Shown: piece by piece, positions 42,373 through 47,596 of the stretch
Layout: each line of letters begins with the position of its first letter
Numbering within the stretch: position 1 is the stretch's first letter
Source of the DNA: Limnohabitans sp.
Lineage (GTDB): Bacteria; Pseudomonadota; Gammaproteobacteria; Burkholderiales; Burkholderiaceae_C
Direction: 5' to 3'
Assembly (NCBI RefSeq): GCF_030158565.1
Contig: NZ_JAOASQ010000045.1
Location: forward strand, 1 to 47,596
DNA: 47,596 nucleotides
Notes under the pieces: model-generated
Database searches by the model: none
Told to the model about the DNA's origin: nothing
The model's input: only the letters and a program-made list of their open reading frames with translations
Position numbers and translations under genes: made by a program

Positions 42373-44304
42373 ATGACAGCGGCACACGACGAATCTTTGC
42401 TGGCCCAGGTGGCTGCGCTCCCGGCTTTGCCGGGGGTTTACCGCTACTTCGATGCGCAGGGCAACGTGCTGTATGTCGGCAAGGCCAAGCAGCTCAAAAA
42501 GCGGGTGTCGAGCTATTTTCAGAAGGACCATGGCGGCACGCGCATTGGCCACATGGTCAGCAAGATCGCCCGCATGGAGACCACGGTGGTGCGCTCCGAG
42601 GCCGAGGCGCTGCTGCTGGAAAACAACCTGATCAAGACGCTGAACCCGCGTTTCAACATCCTGTTTCGGGATGACAAGACCTACCCCTATTTGAAGTTGA
42701 CCGGCAACGGCACTTTGTACCTGAAGGCCGAGGGCGGTGCGCCCGATGCGCAGACTTATCCGCGTGTGGCCTATTACCGGGGCTCGGTCGAGAAAAAACA
42801 CCGCTACTTTGGCCCGTTTCCCAGTGCCTGGGCGGTCAAAGAGACGATCCAGCTTTTGCAAAAGGTGTTCCGCTTGCGCACCTGCGAAGACACGGTGTTT
42901 GCCAACCGCAGCCGCCCCTGCTTGCTGTACCAGATCAAGCGTTGCTCGGGCCCCTGCGTGAACCTGATCAGCCCGCAAGGCTATGCCGACGATGTGAAGC
43001 ATGCCGAGCGCTTTTTGAAAGGCGAGACCCAGGCCCTGCTGCAAGAGATGGAAGCGCGGATGATGGCGCACGCCGAGCAGCTGGAATTCGAGCTGGCCGC
43101 CGAGGTGCGCAACCAGATGTCGGCGCTGTCCAAGGTCTTGCACCAGCAGTCGGTGGACACGGGCACCGACACCGATGTGGACATTTTGGCGGTGCGTGTG
43201 CAGGGCGGGCGCGCTTGCGTGAACCTGGCCATGGTGCGCGGCGGGCGGCATTTGGGGGACCGGGCTTATTTTCCGGCGCATGTGGAAGACGCCCACGCTT
43301 TGCAGGCGGTGGATGAGGAAGATCAAGTCGCCCGTCCAGTCGAGGAGCAGGTGCTTGAAGCCTTTTTGGCGCAGCATTACATCGGCATTCCGGTGCCTGC
43401 GGCCCTGATCACCAGCGTGGCGGTGGACAAAGCCTTGGTCGATGCACTGTCGCAGCAAGCGGGTTACAAGATCGCCGCCGTGCACAACCCGCGTGAGCAG
43501 CGCCGGGTGTGGCTGGAGATGAGCGAGAAAAATGCCGACATCCAGCTGGCGCGTTTGCTGGCCGAAGAGGGCTCGCAGCAGGCCCGCACCCGGGCACTGG
43601 CCGATGCGCTGGACCTGGCCCCGGACGATCTGGATGCGCTGCACATCGAGTGTTTTGACATCTCGCACACGGCGGGCGAGAACACGCAGGCTTCGTGCGT
43701 GGTGTTTCGCCAGCACAAGATGCAAAGCAGCGAGTACCGCCGCTACAACATCGAGGGCATCACGCCCGGTGACGATTACGCCGCCATGCGCCAGGTGCTG
43801 ATGCGCCGCTATGGCAAGCTGGCCGAAGCCATGCGTTCTGCCGAAGGCACGGCCCGCTTGCCCGATTTGGTGCTGATCGACGGCGGCAAGGGCCAGGTGT
43901 CCATGGCCAAAGAGGTGTTCACCCAGCTGGGGCTGGATTTGTCACGCATCGTGGGCGTCGAAAAAGGCGAGGGCCGTAAGGTGGGCCTGGAAGAACTGGT
44001 GTTCGCCGATGGCCGCGAGAAGGTTTATCTGGGCAAGGACTCGGCCGCGTTGATGCTGGTGGCGCAGATCCGCGACGAGGCGCACCGCTTTGCCATCACC
44101 GGCATGCGGGCCCAGCGGGCCAAGGTGCGCATGGGCGGCAGCAAGATCGAGGAGATCCCCGGCATCGGGCCTCGCAAACGCGCTCGCCTGTTGCAGCGCT
44201 TTGGCGGAGTGCGGGGCGTGGAGGGCGCAAGCGTCGAGGATCTGGCCGGGGTTGAGGGCATTTCACGCGAGCTGGCCGAGACGATTTACCAGGCCCTGCA
44301 CTGA
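42373..44304 (+). CDS. uvrC: Excinuclease ABC subunit C
   Basis: Makes the two incisions in nucleotide excision repair with UvrB. The 643-residue protein has the GIY-YIG nuclease domain at the N-terminus ([26 protein letters not shown]), a UvrB-binding coiled coil near residue 210, the RNase H-like endonuclease domain ([20 protein letters not shown] near residue 495) and a helix-hairpin-helix pair at the end ([19 protein letters not shown]). It is followed by pgsA, as in many proteobacteria. Confidence 0.97.
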   Translation: MTAAHDESLLAQVAALPALPGVYRYFDAQGNVLYVGKAKQLKKRVSSYFQKDHGGTRIGHMVSKIARMETTVVRSEAEALLLENNLIKTLNPRFNILFRDDKTYPYLKLTGNGTLYLKAEGGAPDAQTYPRVAYYRGSVEKKHRYFGPFPSAWAVKETIQLLQKVFRLRTCEDTVFANRSRPCLLYQIKRCSGPCVNLISPQGYADDVKHAERFLKGETQALLQEMEARMMAHAEQLEFELAAEVRNQMSALSKVLHQQSVDTGTDTDVDILAVRVQGGRACVNLAMVRGGRHLGDRAYFPAHVEDAHALQAVDEEDQVARPVEEQVLEAFLAQHYIGIPVPAALITSVAVDKALVDALSQQAGYKIAAVHNPREQRRVWLEMSEKNADIQLARLLAEEGSQQARTRALADALDLAPDDLDALHIECFDISHTAGENTQASCVVFRQHKMQSSEYRRYNIEGITPGDDYAAMRQVLMRRYGKLAEAMRSAEGTARLPDLVLIDGGKGQVSMAKEVFTQLGLDLSRIVGVEKGEGRKVGLEELVFADGREKVYLGKDSAALMLVAQIRDEAHRFAITGMRAQRAKVRMGGSKIEEIPGIGPRKRARLLQRFGGVRGVEGASVEDLAGVEGISRELAETIYQALH

Positions 44305-44356
44305 AGGTCGCCCGCTTGTCAGAGAAACGCCAAACAGCCGTGCCACAATGAGAGCC

Positions 44357-44926
44357 ATGTTTTTCACGATTCCAACCCTCATGACCTGGACGCGCATCGT
44401 CGCGATTCCCTTGATCGTGGGTGTGTATTACTGGCCTGGTCTGACGGTGGCCACGCAAAACCTGATCGCCACGTCCATGTTCGTGGTGTTTGCCATCACC
44501 GACTGGCTCGATGGTTATTTGGCCCGCAAGCTCAACCAGGCCTCGGCCTTTGGCGCTTTCCTTGATCCGGTGGCTGACAAGTTTCTGGTCTGCGCGGCCT
44601 TGTTGATTTTGGTGCACATGCACCGTGTTCATGTGTTGATTGCGCTGGTGATCATCGGACGTGAAATCGCGATTTCTTCGCTGCGCGAGTGGATGGCCCA
44701 AATTGGCGCGGGCAAGAGCGTGGCCGTGCACATGGTGGGCAAACTCAAGACCACGGTGCAGATGGTGGCGATTCCTTTCTTGCTTTACGACGGCATGTTG
44801 TTCGGCGTCATCGACACCCGTGACTGGGGCGCTGTGTTGATCTTGCTTGCTGCCGTCCTGACCATCTGGTCGATGGTGTACTACATGCAAAAGGCCCTGC
44901 CTGAAATCCGGGCTCGGGTGAAATGA
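44357..44926 (+). CDS. pgsA: Phosphatidylglycerophosphate synthase
   Basis: Transfers a phosphatidyl group from CDP-diacylglycerol to glycerol 3-phosphate, the committed step to phosphatidylglycerol and cardiolipin. The 189-residue protein has the CDP-alcohol phosphotransferase motif in DWLDGYLARKLNQASAFGAFLDPVADK (residues about 51-77), with all the conserved Asp and Gly residues. Several membrane segments follow. ATG 44357 (MFFTIPTLMTWTRI) matches family N-termini better than ATG 44348. Its TGA overlaps the next ATG (44923-44926). Confidence 0.96.
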   Translation: MFFTIPTLMTWTRIVAIPLIVGVYYWPGLTVATQNLIATSMFVVFAITDWLDGYLARKLNQASAFGAFLDPVADKFLVCAALLILVHMHRVHVLIALVIIGREIAISSLREWMAQIGAGKSVAVHMVGKLKTTVQMVAIPFLLYDGMLFGVIDTRDWGAVLILLAAVLTIWSMVYYMQKALPEIRARVK

Positions 44927-45831
44927 GCGCGTCTTCTCCGACTTCGGCATGGATCAAGGCCATGCCGGTGGTGTTTGTGCTGATCTGGAGCACCGGTTTC
45001 ATCGTCGCCCGCTACGGCATGCCTTATGCCCCGCCATTCAGCTTTTTGCTGATGCGCTATCTGTTTTCCATCGTCTGTTTCCTGATCTGGATTGGCCTGG
45101 CCCGCGTGGCCTGGCCGTGTGACCGTGCGCAATGGCTGCATCTGGCGGTCACGGGTGTCTTGATGCACGCGGGCTACCTCGGTGGCGTATGGGCCGCTGT
45201 CAAGGCGGGCATGGGCTCGGGTTTGTCTTCTTTGATTGTGGGTTTTCAGCCGGTGCTGACCGCGATCTGGTTGTCCTGGAGCTTGCGCAGTTCGGGCCAG
45301 CCCGGCGTGACGCCGCGCCAGTGGGCGGGTCTCACGTTGGGCTTTGCCGGGCTGTTGATGGTGGTTTGGCGCAAGCTGACTTTGGGCTCGGCCATGGACC
45401 ATGTGACACCGGTCAACATGGCGTTTGCCATTGGGGCGATGTTCAGCATCACGATTGGCACCCTCTATCAAAAACGGTTTGTGCAGCCTTGCGATGTCCG
45501 CTCGGCCAATGCCGTGCAGTTGTTGGCCGCCTCGCTGGTGACCCTGCCTTTGGCGCTGGCAGAGCCCGAGATCATCCAATGGAATGCCGAATCGATCGGC
45601 GCCATGGCCTGGGCGGTTCTGGGCTTGACCTTGGGGGGCAGCTCCTTGCTGTACATCCTGATCCAGCGCGGTGCGGCGGCGTCTGTCACCAGCCTGATGT
45701 ACTTGGTGCCGCCGACCACGGCCATGATGGCCTGGTTGTTGTTTGGCGAGACCATCACCGCCGCGACGATTGCGGGCACCGCTTTGACGGCGCTGGGCGT
45801 CAGCCTCGTGGTGCGGCCTGCCCGGAGCTGA
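44923..45831 (+). CDS. EamA family (DMT) exporter
   Basis: A 302-residue inner-membrane protein with ten predicted membrane segments and two EamA repeats, starting PVVFVLIWSTGFIVARYGMPYAPPFSFLLMRY. Members export metabolites or amino acids; the substrate is unknown. It overlaps pgsA by four bases, so is co-transcribed with it. Its last 32 bases overlap the 3' end of the convergent LysR gene. Confidence 0.9.
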   Translation: MSASSPTSAWIKAMPVVFVLIWSTGFIVARYGMPYAPPFSFLLMRYLFSIVCFLIWIGLARVAWPCDRAQWLHLAVTGVLMHAGYLGGVWAAVKAGMGSGLSSLIVGFQPVLTAIWLSWSLRSSGQPGVTPRQWAGLTLGFAGLLMVVWRKLTLGSAMDHVTPVNMAFAIGAMFSITIGTLYQKRFVQPCDVRSANAVQLLAASLVTLPLALAEPEIIQWNAESIGAMAWAVLGLTLGGSSLLYILIQRGAAASVTSLMYLVPPTTAMMAWLLFGETITAATIAGTALTALGVSLVVRPARS

Positions 45832-46762
45832 GCACTTTCCAGGGTTCTTCCCGGAACCGGTCGGCCAAAAATTCCTGCAGCAGTCGGATGCGCAAGGGCA
45901 TCTGCGAGCGGTAGGGCGCCAGCCAGTGGATGTGCGCATCGTGCATCGCACAGTCCGGCAAGACCCGCACCAGCTGACCAGTCGCCAGCAGCGGTGCAAT
46001 GTCCCACAAACTCCGCAGCATGATGCCCTGGCCGGCCAGGCACCAGTCGCGCACCATTTCGCCTGAATTGCTGGACAGCGGTCCCTTGACCGGGATATGC
46101 AAGGGCCGTGCAAAGCCTTCACGCGTCAGTCGCCATTCGTCAAAACGCTGGCCTTGTCCGGTTTCACCGCCGTTTTCGCGCACCACCAGACACTGGTGCT
46201 GCGTGAGTTGTTCGGGTGCCGTGGGCATGCCGTGTTGCCGCAGGTAGGCTGGGGCAGACGCCAGCACCCTTTGGTTGGGCGCCAGCTTGCGCGAGATCCA
46301 TTCGGCGGCGATGTGTGCAGGTGGATTCCACAGCCAGATGGCGGCGTCGAACCCTTCGTTGGCCAGATCGGGCAGGCGTTCCGACAATTGCAGCTCGATT
46401 TGCACTGCCGGATAGCGCTGTTGAAAATCGGCCAGCAGCGGCCCGAGCCACAAGCGGCCAAAACCAAAGCTGCTGACCATGCGGATGGGGCCGGAGGGCT
46501 CGCTTTGGCGTTCGCGCAGCTCGTCTTCAATGGCGACAAAGCCCTGGAGCAGCTCGGCCGCGCGGTCGCACAGGGCATGGCCTTCGGTGGTGGGGCTCAC
46601 GCGGCGGGTGGTGCGCTGAAAGAGCCGCACACCCAAATCGGCCTCCAGCGCAGACAAGCGCTTGGTCACCACGGGTGGCGCCAATTGCAATGCCCGAGCG
46701 GCTTTGCTGAGGCTGCCGTGCTGTCGCACGGCCAAGGTCAATTCAAGGTCTGAGCGGTCCAA
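45800..46762 (-). CDS. LysR-type transcriptional regulator
   Basis: A 320-residue regulator. The N-terminal winged helix-turn-helix (DLELTLAVRQHGSLSKAARALQLAPPVVTKRLSALEADLGVRLFQRT) is followed by the two-lobe effector domain. Translation starts at TTG 46762; there is no in-frame ATG before the upstream stop. The gene is divergent from the haloacetate-dehalogenase-like gene with 64 bases between them, containing a perfect LysR-type palindrome, so that gene is the likely target. Its 3' end overlaps the EamA gene by 32 bases. Confidence 0.93.
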   Translation of the reverse strand: MDRSDLELTLAVRQHGSLSKAARALQLAPPVVTKRLSALEADLGVRLFQRTTRRVSPTTEGHALCDRAAELLQGFVAIEDELRERQSEPSGPIRMVSSFGFGRLWLGPLLADFQQRYPAVQIELQLSERLPDLANEGFDAAIWLWNPPAHIAAEWISRKLAPNQRVLASAPAYLRQHGMPTAPEQLTQHQCLVVRENGGETGQGQRFDEWRLTREGFARPLHIPVKGPLSSNSGEMVRDWCLAGQGIMLRSLWDIAPLLATGQLVRVLPDCAMHDAHIHWLAPYRSQMPLRIRLLQEFLADRFREEPWKVLSSGQAAPRG

Positions 46763-46778
46763 TTGTTTTCTTATTGTG

Positions 46779-46800
46779 AATAATCAATTGCCGGATTATT
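46779..46800. promoter_or_regulatory. LysR-type operator palindrome
   Basis: AATAATC and GATTATT are perfect seven-base arms around AATTGCCG, with the T-N11-A spacing common in LysR sites. It lies between the LysR start (46762) and the hydrolase start (46827), the usual place for autoregulation and target activation. Confidence 0.7.
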
Positions 46801-46826
46801 GCTGTTTTGAGCGCTAAGCTCGGGTC

Positions 46827-47596
46827 ATGTTGGAAACTTTCACCCCTCTCACGGTCGAACGCCAAGGCGTGCAGTTGCACTCCCGCGCCGCAGGGGCGGG
46901 GACGCCAGTTTTGCTGCTGCACGGTCACCCGCAAAGCATGGCCATGTGGCACCGTGTGGCACCCGTGCTGGCGCAGACGCACCGCGTGGTGCTGATGGAC
47001 TTGCGTGGCTATGGCGATTCTTCGCGCCCTGAGGCCGATGCCGAGCACCGCAACCACAGCAAGCGCGAGATGGCGCTGGACGCCCTGGCGGTGATGAAAG
47101 CCCACGGCTTTGAGCGCTTTGATGTGTTGGCCCACGACCGGGGTGCCCGGGTGGCCCACCGGCTGGCTGCCGATGCACCCGATGCCGTCAAGCGCCTGCT
47201 GCTGCTCGACATTGCGCCAACTTTGGCGATGTACGAAAACACCAACGAAGCGTTTGCCCGCGCCTATTGGCATTGGTTTTTCATGATCCAGCCACCCCCC
47301 TTGCCTGAAGCCCTGATTGAATCGGACTCGGCCCGTTATGTGCGCGGTGTGATGGGGGCACGCTATGCAGGCTTGGCGGCATTTGCCCCCGAAGCGCTGA
47401 CCGAATACGAACGCTGTGCGGCATTGCCGGGCACCGCCCGATCGATTGCCGAAGACTACCGCGCCAGTGCCACGCTTGACTTGGAACACGACCGCGCCGA
47501 TGTGGCCGCTGGCCGTCAGTTGCCACAGCCCCTTCGGGTGCTGTGGGGGCAGCATGGCGCGGTCGGGCGTTGCTTTGATGTGCTGGCCCTGTGGCG
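46827..47596 (+). CDS. Haloacetate-dehalogenase-like alpha/beta hydrolase, 3' end outside the window
   Basis: 256 codons are visible and the stop lies beyond the window. The oxyanion stretch LLLHGHPQSMAMW is at residues 29-41. The nucleophile elbow reads LAHDRGARVAHR: an aspartate (Asp104) with Arg105 and Arg108, the arrangement that binds carboxylate in fluoroacetate dehalogenase. His149-Trp150 (YWHWFF) matches the fluoride-stabilising His-Trp pair, and DYRASATLDLEHD is also shared. So it resembles haloacetate dehalogenases rather than plain epoxide hydrolases. The Asp nucleophile and the divergent LysR gene with a palindrome support a regulated catabolic enzyme. The substrate needs testing. 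ATG 46827 is the only good start. Confidence 0.82.
   Translation, partial: MLETFTPLTVERQGVQLHSRAAGAGTPVLLLHGHPQSMAMWHRVAPVLAQTHRVVLMDLRGYGDSSRPEADAEHRNHSKREMALDALAVMKAHGFERFDVLAHDRGARVAHRLAADAPDAVKRLLLLDIAPTLAMYENTNEAFARAYWHWFFMIQPPPLPEALIESDSARYVRGVMGARYAGLAAFAPEALTEYERCAALPGTARSIAEDYRASATLDLEHDRADVAAGRQLPQPLRVLWGQHGAVGRCFDVLALW

Overview
The window looks like ordinary chromosomal DNA from a betaproteobacterium of the order Burkholderiales, most likely family Comamonadaceae (Limnohabitans/Rhodoferax-like). This rests on the high GC content and on family markers: elongation factor P with an arginine at position 32 next to its rhamnosyltransferase EarP, a polyhydroxybutyrate phasin, class I Fe-S fumarase, PiuC and HemP iron genes, and DUF3149. 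The genus is an inference. I see no prophage, plasmid backbone, insertion sequence, CRISPR array or classical defence island.

Layout. 1-2450: tRNA-Gly (partial), tRNA-Cys and tRNA-Leu with small genes between them (alpha/beta hydrolase, cupin, a 56-residue basic protein, MAPEG). 2470-9650: a hypothetical protein, a UMF1-type MFS transporter, a minus-strand set (UPF0114 protein, fumarase, glutamate racemase) and acetyl-CoA synthetase. 9780-11090: a low-GC-looking, glutamine-rich, membrane-anchored coiled-coil gene cut by one in-frame stop. 11097-15790: gamma-glutamyltransferase, a short-chain dehydrogenase behind a perfect palindrome, a cyclopropane-fatty-acid-synthase-like methyltransferase, and DUF3149 and DUF423 proteins. 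15840-18245: ahpC and ahpF, separated by tandem hairpins.

18256-23670 is a minus-strand iron-acquisition block (iron-binding protein, TonB-dependent siderophore receptor, PiuC, FMN alpha-hydroxyacid oxidase, HemP) behind a sigma70 promoter overlapped by a Fur box. 23696-25440 holds a patatin-like lipoprotein and a phasin with a recognisable promoter and operator. 25522-30921 is a tightly packed plus-strand operon: histone-deacetylase-like amidohydrolase, thioesterase, nitroreductase, and a branched-chain-type ABC importer with its two permeases fused and no binding protein. 30926-34856 has nicotinate phosphoribosyltransferase flanked by two ion-antiporter-like proteins, with a strong palindrome over the pncB promoter. 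34887-38440: 2-hydroxyacid dehydrogenase, RmuC, MFS transporter. 38447-38625: a palindromic element followed by four 21-bp tandem repeats. 38667-42325: LOG protein, EF-P, a YeeE/YedE pair and EarP. 42373-47596: uvrC, pgsA, an EamA exporter, then a LysR regulator divergent from a haloacetate-dehalogenase-like hydrolase that runs off the window, with a LysR-type palindrome between them.

Most of the content is housekeeping. The items most worth a second look are the stop-interrupted coiled-coil gene, the Fur-controlled operon ending in hydroxyacid oxidase and HemP, the amidohydrolase/thioesterase/nitroreductase/fused-permease operon, the pncB and LysR palindromes, the ahpC-ahpF leader hairpins and the repeat cluster at 38.5 kb. 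I did not find a convincing wholly new multi-gene system.
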